Below are positions 9,124 to 19,989 of a stretch of DNA of 64,000 bases, piece after piece. The DNA lies in the NCBI GenBank assembly GCA_001599295.1, contig BCGN01000011.1, positions 124,001 to 188,000 of the forward strand, in the 5' to 3' direction. The stretch is from Sporopachydermia quercuum (Eukaryota > Ascomycota > Sporopachydermiomycetes > Sporopachydermiales > Sporopachydermiaceae). The notes beneath the pieces were generated by a model. It ran no database searches and was not told where the DNA came from. It was given only the letters and a program-made list of their open reading frames with translations. Positions within the stretch are counted from its first letter, which is position 1, and each line of letters opens with the position of its first letter. Position numbers and translations under genes: made by a program.

Positions 9124-10908
9124 GATGCAGTTCTTATCGGTAATTACAATGATTGATCTGATAGAGCTGATAGAGCTGACTGGTTTGAACAACTATTGAT
9201 ATGCTACAATTAATTGATTGATACACAACAAATCAAACAGCCAAACATTCACCAATTAATTATCTGAATTTACAATAAATTCATTAAACAAAAATAGCTA
9301 TTCTGTTATTGATTATAGTAATATTAGCAATAATGACAATCATTGATATACCTCTCATTTTTTTTTCTTATTTTTTTCACATTTTCATTGAATTGAAAGG
9401 AGAAAAGAAAAAATGAATATTTATTCTTTTGGTTATGCTTAACAAAAAATCTATTATATAAATAAGGTTTTTGTTTTATCGATCGACATAAAGTTGTCCT
9501 CAATTGATTTACGGGGAAATGAGCGAGTAAGAAAACGAGCCGTAGAATAACAGATTTGATAGACGTATTAATATATTAATATATAAATACACCAGAATTG
9601 AATAAATACTAATATTAAAGGCTTCTCCCAATATGTAAATACTGTTGAGTTGCTTTCGTCATAGTCGTGATGAAAGTTCGGAAATGATCTACTTATGTTA
9701 TTTCTCTTCGGGCATTCTCCATACCCAAAAACCATAACATAAATTACATCAAGCTCATTATAGTTCATCTTCTCCTTTTTCATGCCTATGCCTATAAAGG
9801 AAGCCAATGGTTACGTTAGTTTCATTATACCCATAAAAAAAATTGATGAACTGTGAGTTGACATGTTTGGGATTAAATGAATGTAGATGAAAGTTGCAAA
9901 GGAATTTTTTCTTCAAACTGTGTCGACTGTATTGCTGAAATGTTTCTCGTCATTCAGATCTCCGCCCTGAATTAAACACTTACAGATATTATAATCAATA
10001 CTTTGACTAGGTCATCAAACATCTGATTATTGATTGTTGGTGTGAAAATATGCAATAATCATGTGAGTTTTATTTTACGTTCTGATGCGATTTTGTGAGA
10101 AAAGTTCAGTTTCGCACAATCGATTCAACGAAAGCCCCAATTCTTCTCGAAGAGAAGGGTTATTGGACAGTTGATCCTTTTAGTAAAAAATTCATCCATT
10201 TTTGGTATCGATGAAATATTTGTGAGTGTGAGTTTTACGGACAGGCAGTGAGATTTTTGACTACAAGCGAAAATCAGAAGTAAATATGTAGATGGTTGAA
10301 TTTGAAGTTGAAGTTGAAATTGAATTGATTAATTGTTTTGATTAAATAAACTGGAGAATTTTTGATTAAATCCTTTTGTTGGTTNTTACTAAAGGACTGA
10401 AACGCGTGAAGGAAATGAAATGTTAATCAGTGCCCACAGTTCCTGCTGGACACTTAGCTGATATAAGAATGGTTTGCAGTACTGTAATATAGCTAAGGAA
10501 CCCATGGTATAATTCTATCCATCAAGCTTGTTTATGAATTGATTTTCAATTAGAAAGTAAATAGAAGCATTATAAGCAAGAATATGTACAATTTTGATAA
10601 TATCTACGATTAAACTGACCATCAAAAGGACTCTCAATCTAGTTCAAATGTCCTGTGATGCTGTGAAATCCTGTAGGCTGCACAACACATTATCGAACAT
10701 AGGATCCAGATAATGAAATTTCTGATACTTGACAAGATGCGGATCATCTGGATTATCAGGTTTCTTATTATTTCAATCTCAATTCTTATTATTATTAGTC
10801 AAACTCCTCAACTCTACACAAATAAGAATTCAGATTCATTCACGTTTAACTTTTATTAACTAAATAAATATAAACTCATAACATACTTGTTCTCACAACA
10901 CCTAACAC
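9124..10908. other. Spacer between RAC1 start and ALD 3' end
   Basis: 1.8 kb, A+T-rich, with a T-rich stretch near 9360-9390. It presumably carries the RAC1 promoter. No gene, tRNA or clear repeat found. Confidence 0.5.
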
Positions 10909-12483
10909 TTAGTACTTAGGAGCAGTAACCTTAGTTCTCACAGCCTTGGTTTGAGTGTAATTGTCCAAAGCTTGAGCACCCATTTCTCTGCCAACACCAG
11001 ACTCATTAAATCCACCAAAAGGAACATTGTGATGGAAGTTGTTGTAACAATTGATCCAAACTGTACCAGCAGTTAAACGAGCAGCAACGTCATGGGCCTT
11101 ATTGACGTCAGTTGTGTGAATACCAGCAGCTAAACCGTAAACGGAGTTATTAGCCTTTTCAACAACTTCGTCAACAGATGAAAACTTGCTCAAAGTAACA
11201 ACAGGTCCGAAAATTTCTTCCTTAACAACATGCATATCTTCTGTAACATCAGAGAAAATAGTAGGGGCAACAAAGTATCCCTTGTCACCAATTCTACTAC
11301 CACCAGTTAAAACGGTGGCACCTTCTTTCTTACCAGTTTCAACATATCCTAAAATCTTGTCCAATTGGTTTTGAGACGTCTGAGCACCTTGGAAAGTTTC
11401 AGGGTCAAAAGGGTTTCCAACCTTGACGGACTCAGCAGCCTTCTTGAAAGCAGCAGCAACTTCGTCATAGACAGTGTCTTGAACGTAAACACGAGAACCA
11501 GCACAGCAGACTTCACCAGAGTTGTAGAAAATACCTAAGGTGATGTTTTCAACGGCTTGTTTGATATCAGCGTCAGCGAAAACAATATTGGGGGATTTAC
11601 CACCTAACTCCAAAGTGACCTTCTTAATGTTGCCAGCAGCAGCCTTCATGATGTGCTTACCAGTAGCAGTTGAACCAGTGAAAGCAACCTTCTTGATCTT
11701 AGGATGAGTAGCAATTGCTTCACCGGTGATTCTTCCGAAACCAGAAACAACGTTCAAGACACCCGGTGGGAAACCAGCTTCCTTGACCAGCTTGGCAGCA
11801 TATAAAGCTGATAAAGGAGTAGATTCAGCGGTTTTGATAACGACAGTATTACCAGTAGCTAAAGCAGGACCAATCTTCCAAGAAAACATCAACAATGGGA
11901 AATTCCATGGGATAATTTGACCACAAACACCCAAAGGTTCTCTTCTGGTATAGTTGAAGTATTCAGGACCAGTTTCAATAACGCTTCCAAATACCTTATC
12001 AGCCCATTCACCCATGTTTCTGATACAAGCAGCTGATAATGCGACATCACCTTTGGCAAGTTGAATAGCCTTACCGTTATCGAGGGTTTCAATTGATGCT
12101 AAGACTTCGGCGTGTTCGTCAATCAAATCAGCAAGCTTGCTAAGTAAACGGCCTCTTTCTGTTGGATCGACATTCTTCCAGGTTTTGAATGCAACTTCTG
12201 CAGCTTCAACAGCAGCATCGACATCACTTTCACGTGCTTCGTACACATGAGTTACCTCTTCTTCCGTAGATGGCGACAAAACTTCAAAGGTTTTTCCGTG
12301 CTTAGAAGCAACGAACTCATTGTTAATGAATAAACCAGTTGGTTGTTCATACTTAACGCCATTAGGTAGAGTTAAAGGAACTGATAATGGCAATGTAGAA
12401 TAGTATTTAGAGGAAAGGAGCACCATTCCCCTTTGAACTGTGGGAACAGCGGGTCGGGCGAATCTGATAGTTCTGGATAGCAT
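10909..12483 (-). CDS. ALD5: Mitochondrial aldehyde dehydrogenase (Ald4/Ald5-like)
   Basis: 524 residues from the ATG at 12483; a longer frame to 12537 begins with TTG and I do not use it. The first ~30 residues ([13 protein letters not shown]...) are Arg/Ser-rich without acids, a mitochondrial presequence. ALDH landmarks: PWNFPLLM, the Rossmann turn [10 protein letters not shown], general base Glu in ELGGKSP (about 292), catalytic Cys in GEVCCAGSR (about 325), EEIFGPV and PFGGFNESG. It oxidises acetaldehyde to acetate with NAD(P)+ in the matrix. The promoter has a HAP-type CCAAT site next to a TATA box, fitting respiratory control. ALD4 versus ALD5 cannot be decided from sequence alone. Confidence 0.87.
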   Translation of the reverse strand: MLSRTIRFARPAVPTVQRGMVLLSSKYYSTLPLSVPLTLPNGVKYEQPTGLFINNEFVASKHGKTFEVLSPSTEEEVTHVYEARESDVDAAVEAAEVAFKTWKNVDPTERGRLLSKLADLIDEHAEVLASIETLDNGKAIQLAKGDVALSAACIRNMGEWADKVFGSVIETGPEYFNYTRREPLGVCGQIIPWNFPLLMFSWKIGPALATGNTVVIKTAESTPLSALYAAKLVKEAGFPPGVLNVVSGFGRITGEAIATHPKIKKVAFTGSTATGKHIMKAAAGNIKKVTLELGGKSPNIVFADADIKQAVENITLGIFYNSGEVCCAGSRVYVQDTVYDEVAAAFKKAAESVKVGNPFDPETFQGAQTSQNQLDKILGYVETGKKEGATVLTGGSRIGDKGYFVAPTIFSDVTEDMHVVKEEIFGPVVTLSKFSSVDEVVEKANNSVYGLAAGIHTTDVNKAHDVAARLTAGTVWINCYNNFHHNVPFGGFNESGVGREMGAQALDNYTQTKAVRTKVTAPKY

Positions 12484-12625
12484 TGTCGAATTGGAAGGTG
12501 ATCTTTCAGTTGATAATCCTAAAAGTTGATGGATCAATGAATGAATTCAATAGGAAGGTTGTAGGNTCGCTGAAAAGGATTATTAAATGGTGAGAAAAGG
12601 ACTATAGTTGGTGGATTCTCTGTTA

Positions 12626-12633
12626 CTTATATA
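12626..12633 (-). promoter_or_regulatory. TATA box of ALD gene
   Basis: On the minus strand this reads TATATAAG, about 143-150 bp upstream of the chosen ATG. Confidence 0.5.
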
Positions 12634-12643
12634 GTATTCAATG

Positions 12644-12651
12644 ACCAATGA
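12644..12651 (-). promoter_or_regulatory. HAP2/3/4/5-type CCAAT site upstream of ALD
   Basis: On the minus strand this reads TCATTGGT, matching the HAP consensus TNATTGGT, 11 bp upstream of the TATA box. HAP sites drive respiratory genes in yeasts. Confidence 0.45.
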
Positions 12652-12846
12652 GTAAATTTCACACCGTAGTTGATGATTGTGATACTTATGATATACGTAA
12701 GATTGAGGATTCGTAAGTATGTACTAATTTGGAACAAGGTTTTTCCTTTATAATAAAAAGAAATGGTTATTCCTTTTCTTGTACGTAAAGGATAATCTGT
12801 CGCGGTGTGCGGGTTAAACAGTGAACGGTTTGTGGGACTACAGAGA

Positions 12847-12860
12847 TTGTCAATTGACAA
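12847..12860. repeat. 14-bp perfect palindrome
   Basis: TTGTCAATTGACAA, about 365 bp upstream of the ALD start. It may be a dimeric factor site; function unknown. Confidence 0.5.
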
Positions 12861-15773
12861 GGCTGTGGCGGTTCATACCAAGGAAGACCTGGGTAAGGCA
12901 GGATAGGAGTGAACAAGGAGCTAGAGTAGGAGAAGGGATGAGGGAAGAGCGTTGAAATGTAGAAAGGTTAAGGTAATGATGAGTTATAGTTGAAGTATGG
13001 AATAATACTTATACAGAATTAATTATTATGGCAAAGATTAAGGAGCTCTCCATTCCGTTGTTATTGCTCAAGTGCACTGTATCAATAATTTGATGTTCTG
13101 CGAACGATCAGGAACCATCTGGGGGTATGGTGAGAAGGTTGTACGGAGATAGACCTCCCGGTTCTAACGCTTGATTAAACAACAGGAGAATTGGCGTTCA
13201 GGAGATCATAACTGTTGTTACAGAAATTGTTCCAATGAAATAAACAGAGAGAAATTAAGAGGTTATTCATTGCTCTCGAATTGAAAGAAAGAAAAAAAAT
13301 CTTGTCAACTATTTAGCCTGGTGATGATTCATTCATTCTGATTAGGACGGGCTGATGATGAATGAAATACAAGAATCAACTGAGAGGTTCTCTTTTGCCA
13401 TTTACTTTACAAAATCGAGTAATTGATCAGTCCCAATGATCCACTACTTATTCAATTCTGAAATTATACCATATGATACCCTGTAGTCCATAAAAACCGG
13501 AACGATTATCTTTTCTATTTGACCCAGCCATCTCGAATATTACTTTACTAAGAAACATCTCTGATATTTGGAACACTATCTTTACCTACTAACGTTTGCA
13601 TGAACATTACATTAGAATTATGACCGTGCTCTCTGTCAACATTTCATATTAAATAAATGGGGAACTAGAAGAAATATGAGATATATAATGAGGTACGCAA
13701 GACTTAGTAATATTCTGTTCATTCTCCTGTAGACACGCCCTTCGTATCCAACTGTCGCGCACAATGCACCCAGCTGGGCACAGAGTATCAAACTGGTGAA
13801 GAAATCCTGGGACTACAAGTAATAAGAGAGGGGACAGATTTTAGCTCTTATTCCTATACTTAATGAATTTGAATTCTATTATTTGGAAACTTCTCCGCAA
13901 TTCGTTGTTTGTTTTCAGTTTCTTATTCACTTTCTTTCTCCAGATACAGAGAATGTTAATACATACTTAGTGCTTAACTACCTACCCACTTGTTTCAATA
14001 TTCGATTATTCTCGTAGACCTTTCCGTGATAAGTAAGAAATTCGTAGACATTCGCACGGAGGTTCCGAAACTCAGATTGAATATACCGATAATTGTACGG
14101 AAGGTGACTGGTAACTGTATTTGGTAGGTATATATGGGGTAAAGATAGTAGAGCAATTGAATAGTACCTTGTATAAAGATATATGCTGCTATTAAATCTG
14201 TTGAAAGCATTCAAATTGGGATACTAGCAATAAAGAAAAACGAGAACAGAGAGAACATAATATCGATAGATTACTATTGAGATTCTCACTATACATGGCC
14301 CCCATATTTGAAGATTAAAAGAGAGATTCCGTAGTTCCATCCTAATTTTAGTGAAAATATGTACCGAAGAAGAATAACAATCTCATTCAATTTTTTTAAT
14401 ATCCCTTTGTAATATGCCTAGTTTTTAAACGTTCTCAAATTTCTCAATCGGAAAAGTGTAAAACAAACCATTTGATTAGAAAATAACATCACTTAAACTT
14501 CTACAAATTCTATTGATGTTCTACTGATTTCTCTTCTATATAGCTGGTTCTTACATTTTACAACTCGCAGACTGACAGGTTCATAATAATAAGGTTTACT
14601 TGTCTTATCAAATTCGGTAATTGAATACGCTACTAGTTAAGTTTAATTCAGGTAAGTAAAAAGAGGGGTAAACTTTATTAATATGGCAGACATTAATGAA
14701 TACTAAAAGTTAATAATCCGGTTCCGTATATCGCAATAGAAGTTCCAGTTATCATACTTTAATGATGTAGAATCATTCTTGATGATAGAAGAAAAGGGAA
14801 TCCTATGATTTAATTCGTTAATGACAAGTCCAGATCTCAATTACTAATGGAAAATTGGGGAAATGAATGCAATAGAGTTATGAGAAATTATTGTCTTGTA
14901 GTGTTTTCCTTTGTGAACCAGTGGACCTATGATTGATGTCTAGATAATTACAACTCTCTGCTANCAACTGTATGTTTAAGGGAAGTACGCAACTTGTTTT
15001 GTTTTATCAGTAATTGACGGGATGATTTTTCGGTAACAAAGTGTGAGTCAAAGGTTGTTTAATGACTGGGCAAATTGCTAACATTGGTGAAATAGAACAA
15101 TGGAGCAGATTTGTTGAGTCCAAAATGAGCAAAATGGTCCTCAATCATGAGCAGGTGTGTATGAGCAGGTGATATATGAGAAGCTGCTGAAATATAGTGT
15201 TTTTGAGAATAGATTGACCCTAACAAACACTTGTTGACAAATATAAGCAAGTGGAGGAAAAATAAATCAATAACTTAAGCTTCTAATACTTGTCAATTGT
15301 TTTACTTTCTTGCAGTAATAATGTATATTGTATGCTCCATGATACAGATCTATGAACGTTTAGACAAAATGGACAAATGTTCAATTCGGCAATTGTCATT
15401 TCAATTCTACTCTTTGTACTCGTTCAGATGATTAATTTCGTCATAGGTTATTATAATTGATTCGCTTCAAAAAGATCTGTTCCTTTCTCCTCTGCGAATA
15501 CTTCTGTCATACTTTTACTGTGAAGCGCCAATTGCACATTAAGTATCATCTCATCTTCATAGCCCTATATAATTCTATCAGCCTCGCACGATAAATCCGT
15601 AACTCATTAATCCGCTAACAAACTCCATTAGTCTGCTGAGAAAAGACTTGGTGAACAACTTAGTAATTCNTTTCTTTAACATCTTGAGCATCGAAATTTT
15701 ATTTGACTCTTATTGAAACAAAAATTGACTTAGATACAATAATAATAACAATCATAATCATCATAATATATCA

Positions 15774-16763
15774 TTAATTTCCAATAGTTGCATTAAACCA
15801 TGTAGGAATAGCATAACCAGATGCTGATAAGCAACCGCATACTCCAACCCATTTTGGTGTTAAAATACCTCCCGTCATTGATGACCAGTGAATTGTCAGT
15901 GGAAAATATGCACCATTGTATAAAAACTCTTTCCACCATCTACTAGAATTCTCACCTTTATAGATCTTTTCGTAAGCCAATCTTCCCAACTCCAGAATAG
16001 TGAAAAGGAACCAAAACTTACAAGCAGTAGCAAAAAGCCATGTTTGAGTTTTTGGTTCTATGTTCAAGATGCCATGTTTTGATAAATACCAAAGGTTCTC
16101 AAATGGTTGATAGCATAGTAAAGCGGTGAATTTCGCAACAGTATGGAAATTGATCTCACTAGGTGACTTCACTGCTTGGACTAGCATATTAGCCCATATA
16201 GGACTTGCATATAACCTGTTGAATATACGAACGTCTGATATCAAAGCTGCAATAGCTGCTAGTGATTTGGCATATGGAATACTGGGTATTGCTTGAGTTA
16301 ATGCTAAAAAGCCATATCCAATAAATGCAAATGTTTTATCCATCAACGCTGGATTGGTAAGAACTTGAGTGATCTTCAATAACCTTGGTCCTAAGGATTT
16401 CTTGAGAACCAGTAATAGTTTGATAATGAAAAGAGATTTTGGTTGTTTTCTTGGCTGTTCAATTGGGATTGGTTCCGGGAATGTCACCTTTGAATCTCTA
16501 ACTTCGTTTGTATGGCCTATTTTTGCTTTCTCTAAGGAGAGATCCTGTGGAGGATCATTTATCTCCTCTGCTTTAGTCGTGGTAGCTTTAGTTGGAAATG
16601 CTGGCTTGTTCCCATCTTTCAGCTTCTTAGAATGCGCTTCTTGTTGTTTCTTTTTCTCAGTATTNGTCTTTGATACTGAACCACTAGGTTTCAGTTTGAT
16701 TCCTGTGGATACTCCATTGATACTGGCATCACCAGCGGCTTTCTCTATCTTTACTGATGACAT
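15774..16763 (-). CDS. PEX25: Peroxisomal membrane PEX11-family protein, PEX25-like
   Basis: 329 residues, ATG at 16763, one exon. The first ~105 residues are hydrophilic and Lys/Pro-rich. The rest shows the PEX11-family pattern: SLGPRLLKITQVLTNP, SDVRIFNRLYASPIW (the DxRxxxRL signature) and CYQPFENLWYLSKHGIL, plus hydrophobic segments near the end. PEX11-family proteins tubulate and divide peroxisomes; Pex25 also supports de novo formation. The long N-terminal extension favours PEX25/PEX27 over PEX11 itself, and S. cerevisiae PEX25 (YPL112C) lies in the same broad chromosomal region as other genes here. A PEX11C protein is the alternative. One N near residue 33. Confidence 0.65.
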   Translation of the reverse strand: MSSVKIEKAAGDASINGVSTGIKLKPSGSVSKXNTEKKKQQEAHSKKLKDGNKPAFPTKATTTKAEEINDPPQDLSLEKAKIGHTNEVRDSKVTFPEPIPIEQPRKQPKSLFIIKLLLVLKKSLGPRLLKITQVLTNPALMDKTFAFIGYGFLALTQAIPSIPYAKSLAAIAALISDVRIFNRLYASPIWANMLVQAVKSPSEINFHTVAKFTALLCYQPFENLWYLSKHGILNIEPKTQTWLFATACKFWFLFTILELGRLAYEKIYKGENSSRWWKEFLYNGAYFPLTIHWSSMTGGILTPKWVGVCGCLSASGYAIPTWFNATIGN

Positions 16764-17512
16764 TATTTATATGAAATTCTTACTCAGATTGCTTATGTTT
16801 CTTTTGTCAATAAATTTATCTATGATATCAAAGCATACACATTTGATTTTATTTAGTTAGTTGATGGCCAGTCTCCAGAAGGTATAGAAAGTCTACAAAA
16901 CTATCAATATTGTAAACTGATCATTTGGAATGTCATAACCTTTTTATAGGAAACAGAAAGATGTGAAAGCAATATTAAATCTCATCTGTGGGGTAATTGC
17001 TTTATCATTCTATTTCGTCCTTAGAATCCGCTAGTGAACAATTATATAAAGGACAGCTAATCCAATCTTTTCCCGGTTATGTTATCGTACTTCCTCGGTA
17101 ATGCAATGTTCACTTATCAGCAGCAACTTGTCAACCAGCCAAGACAATACTTATAATATAATGTGTGTTATATAGCACTAGCATATCTGAGGTTTAAAAC
17201 AGTGTAAGCTAACTAAACAAGGCAAATAAACTAAGGTACATCGCTTCAACCCANTAACTCTACCTATCCATACATCCTTCTCATTTATCGTATAAATCTG
17301 CAATTCCTACTATTTCAATACTTACCTGTAAATTCTTAGTAGTATTATGTACCCTTGTTTTACGATGATCTGACAAGTATTATTGCTACTATTCTCAAAT
17401 CACCCTCTATTGTTGGTTTCTGTAACCCTAGTTGAAGATATTTCACAGATAGATTCTAGATATTTGATGCCGAAGATAAACTTAGGATTTGAAAAATTGT
17501 GGGGTAAATGAT

Positions 17513-17520
17513 ATCACGTG
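17513..17520. promoter_or_regulatory. CACGTG E-box (Cbf1-type ATCACGTG)
   Basis: ATCACGTG matches the Cbf1 consensus RTCACRTG. A second copy lies at 18536-18543 in the same spacer. Confidence 0.35.
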
Positions 17521-17895
17521 AATTGTAGTTATAGTTTTTGGTGTTTGACTATTGATATCATAGTAGATAAAGATAAATAATAGTTGATTGGGAAGATGAG
17601 AAATGAAAGATGGAAATAGGTGATAATGTAAAATAATTGTAAACGCGATCCAAAATATGAACGTAAAATACTGTAAGAACAGATTATGGTATGTACTATA
17701 TATGTAACAGGTATTATGAAGAACGGAGAGAGGAGCGTTTGAGAGCATGGAAGACTTATTTGAAGCTTACTGACATGATTTCCATGAAGAAAAATGGGAA
17801 TATCTGTTTAAGCAGGCCTTTTTGTTCTATTAAAATCATAAACAATTCAGTTGAACTTGGGAAAAACTTGTGTCTGAAATGGTCATATTATAAAA

Positions 17896-17913
17896 AATTC
17901 TTTATAAAGAATT
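17896..17913. repeat. 18-bp perfect palindrome
   Basis: AATTCTTTATAAAGAATT. Purely A+T-rich apart from one G and one C, so it is partly expected from composition. No function assigned. Confidence 0.5.
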
Positions 17914-18535
17914 CTTTTAATAAGTCTAACCTTGAATCTCCTACCCAATTCCAAATATGAAGCAGAAGTAACAGTCACCTCTTGCAGTCAACCCAACCTA
18001 ATCAGACCAAAGAAACATGCCTACTTGAATATTATTATAACATCAAAATTGATTTATTATAATTTTGTTTAAGATAATCTTGTTCAAAATGATGCACCAA
18101 AATGAAAGAATATTCAATTATAATGGCCAAACAATTGANATTAATCGAAGATCAACTCGATGATCATATAGTAGAAAGCCGATTTCGGGATTTCACAAGA
18201 TAATCGTTTTAATCAGGTATCTCATCTCAATTGACTTTCAACCCCTTTTGATAACAAATTCTTGTATAATTCACCAGAAATGTAGAAAATTAAACAGTAT
18301 GATTGTTGCACGAACAATCCCAAACAACTAATAATTATTGCAGATCAGCTGTTTACATCCTTCTTCATTGCCTTCAGTCAACTACGATCGTAGTTTTTCA
18401 TCTTCTTCTTATAAAGTCAAACACTTAAGAATAACCGTTAAAACTCCGACAAAAAATTACTGATAAGTTCCTATATCAGGTACTTTTTTACCACAAAAAG
18501 TATCGAACACCGAAGTAAGTTCCAGTGATAGTACT

Positions 18536-18543
18536 GTCACGTG
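18536..18543. promoter_or_regulatory. CACGTG E-box (Cbf1-type GTCACGTG)
   Basis: GTCACGTG, about 940 bp upstream of ISU1, second Cbf1-type site in this spacer. Confidence 0.35.
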
Positions 18544-19479
18544 GAGCAATGACGTCCTGAAAACTTTAAGAAGTAAAAATACAGTTTCAGACCCTTGTCT
18601 AATTTCTTCTCTACAAATAATAGATTTTTCGAACTTCGGAGTTAAGGTTCTCAGACTCTTTTCTTATCCCCTTTGCATATGTAGCAGAGAAGTGAACAAT
18701 GACTATGCAAGGAACTATGTGATATTTTACCTCAAACTTCTTGTAAATTAATATATGTAATCCTTTAAATAACCAATTNTATACACATCGGAGTAAAGTT
18801 CCAACTCTCTATGGAGTCATAGTCCTATTCCACAACCATTCTCCACCTCATCGCCTCGTCTAACTCTATTTTCAAGTTCCCAGAGTTTACTCCTCGCCCG
18901 CCAGTCGTGTTTCTTACTAATTACATATATATATATAGACCCCTTTCACATAAGGGTCTGTCCAGTGGCAACTTCCAAAGTTTAGCGGGTTTTTCTTCAG
19001 TTTCACACCCATAATAAAATTAGTTAGCAATTCTTCCTGCTTCTCTAAATATTTCACATTATATATAAAGAAGACGATGCCTATGTGTATATAAGATTAT
19101 CTTTCCCATCAGAAGAAAAAGATTGTTATTGTGATTAAAGTTATATCTTTATCTATTTATTCATCATCAATCTTAATTTATACCTGTTTGTGTTACTATA
19201 CTAAAGGTACATACACATTCTATTAAACTCATTGGTTAATTCAACAAGTTAGTCAGTAGAGGAAGAACGAGCCAATCAGCAAGGTATATCAGAAGTATAA
19301 AAGAATTAGAAGACTGTTTTCTATCACTCAGGAAGAACCAAACTGGGCAGCGGAATATCAAATAGTGATATAATCGACTCCCAGAGTTCTCGTCTCATTT
19401 AATTATATAAGCTCGACGTATTTGGCATATTTCCGTTATCCAATCAAATTTCACAGCAATACATTAATTGGCCATCAAA

Positions 19480-19989
19480 ATGTTTTCCATNACAAGATCA
19501 ATTCGATTAGCTAAGCTACCGGTTCAACCAATTGCTCAAGCAACAAGAGCATATCATCCAAAGGTCATTGATCATTATACAAACCCAAGGAATATGGGAT
19601 CAATGAATAAGAACGATGAGAACGTTGGTACGGGATTAGTTGGAGCTCCAGCTTGTGGTGATGTTATGAAGTTGCAAATCAAAGTTGATGATAAGGGAAT
19701 CATTTCCGACGTGAAGTTCAAGACATTTGGTTGTGGCTCAGCTATTGCCTCATCTTCTTATGTCACAGAGCTCGTCAAGGGTATGTCATTGGAAGAAGCT
19801 GGTAAAGTGAAGAACACAACTATTGCTAAGGAATTATCGCTACCACCTGTGAAGCTTCATTGTTCAATGTTGGCAGAAGAAGCGATCAAGTTTGCTATTG
19901 AAGATTATCAAAAGAAATCAAAGAGAAAAGTTACTCTAGGTCCTGATGCAGACACTAATTCAACAGTGAAGGAAACTCTTACTAAATAA
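19480..19989 (+). CDS. ISU1: Mitochondrial Fe-S cluster scaffold Isu1
   Basis: 169 residues from the ATG at 19480; an upstream extension starts with TTG and is not used. The N terminus (about 30 residues, Arg-rich, no acids) is a mitochondrial presequence, followed by YHPKVIDHYTNPRNMG. The three scaffold cysteines are visible in PACGD (about 58), FGCGS (about 84) and LHCSM (about 128), and LPPVK is the Ssq1/Hsp70-binding motif. Isu1 receives sulfur from Nfs1-Isd11 and iron with frataxin to build 2Fe-2S clusters in the matrix. ISU1 and GIP3 are also near neighbours in S. cerevisiae. One N near residue 4. Confidence 0.95.
   Translation: MFSXTRSIRLAKLPVQPIAQATRAYHPKVIDHYTNPRNMGSMNKNDENVGTGLVGAPACGDVMKLQIKVDDKGIISDVKFKTFGCGSAIASSSYVTELVKGMSLEEAGKVKNTTIAKELSLPPVKLHCSMLAEEAIKFAIEDYQKKSKRKVTLGPDADTNSTVKETLTK

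Larger units (their letters stand above)
12484..15773. other. 3.3-kb spacer without recognised gene
   Basis: The longest gene-free interval in the window. It holds the ALD promoter (12626-12651), a 14-bp palindrome TTGTCAATTGACAA (12847-12860) and a local G+C-richer patch near 13730-13790 containing CCCAGCTGGG. Open frames are short, mostly lack ATG and resemble nothing. I found no tRNA signature. A non-coding RNA gene is possible but unsupported. Confidence 0.5.
16764..19479. other. 2.7-kb spacer, divergent PEX25-like/ISU1 promoters
   Basis: No coding gene recognised. It holds an 11-nt match to the U1 snRNA 5' end (17318-17328), two CACGTG boxes (17513-17520, 18536-18543), an 18-bp palindrome (17896-17913), and an AGACCC/GGGTCT inverted repeat (18937-18959) beside an AT run and a CCCCT stress-element core. 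A small 89-codon frame at 17691 looks like chance. Confidence 0.5.

Noticed and set aside
12484-12537. Longer start for the aldehyde dehydrogenase
   Set aside because: The upstream codon is TTG and adds 18 residues before the mitochondrial presequence; ATG 12483 fits better.
13978-14214. Two overlapping Tyr/Leu-rich minus-strand frames
   Set aside because: Two frames over the same A+T-rich DNA, one lacking ATG, with no conserved pattern; typical of non-coding sequence.
17691-17960. 89-codon open frame in the PEX25/ISU1 spacer
   Set aside because: Low-complexity Lys/Asn composition, no family resemblance, overlaps palindromic A+T-rich DNA; likely chance.
18536-18640. Point-centromere-like arrangement: GTCACGTG (CDEI-like) followed about 85 bp later by GATTTTTCGAA (CDEIII-like)
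   Set aside because: The stretch between is not nearly A+T-rich enough for CDEII, the essential CCG of CDEIII is missing, and point centromeres are confined to Saccharomycetaceae.
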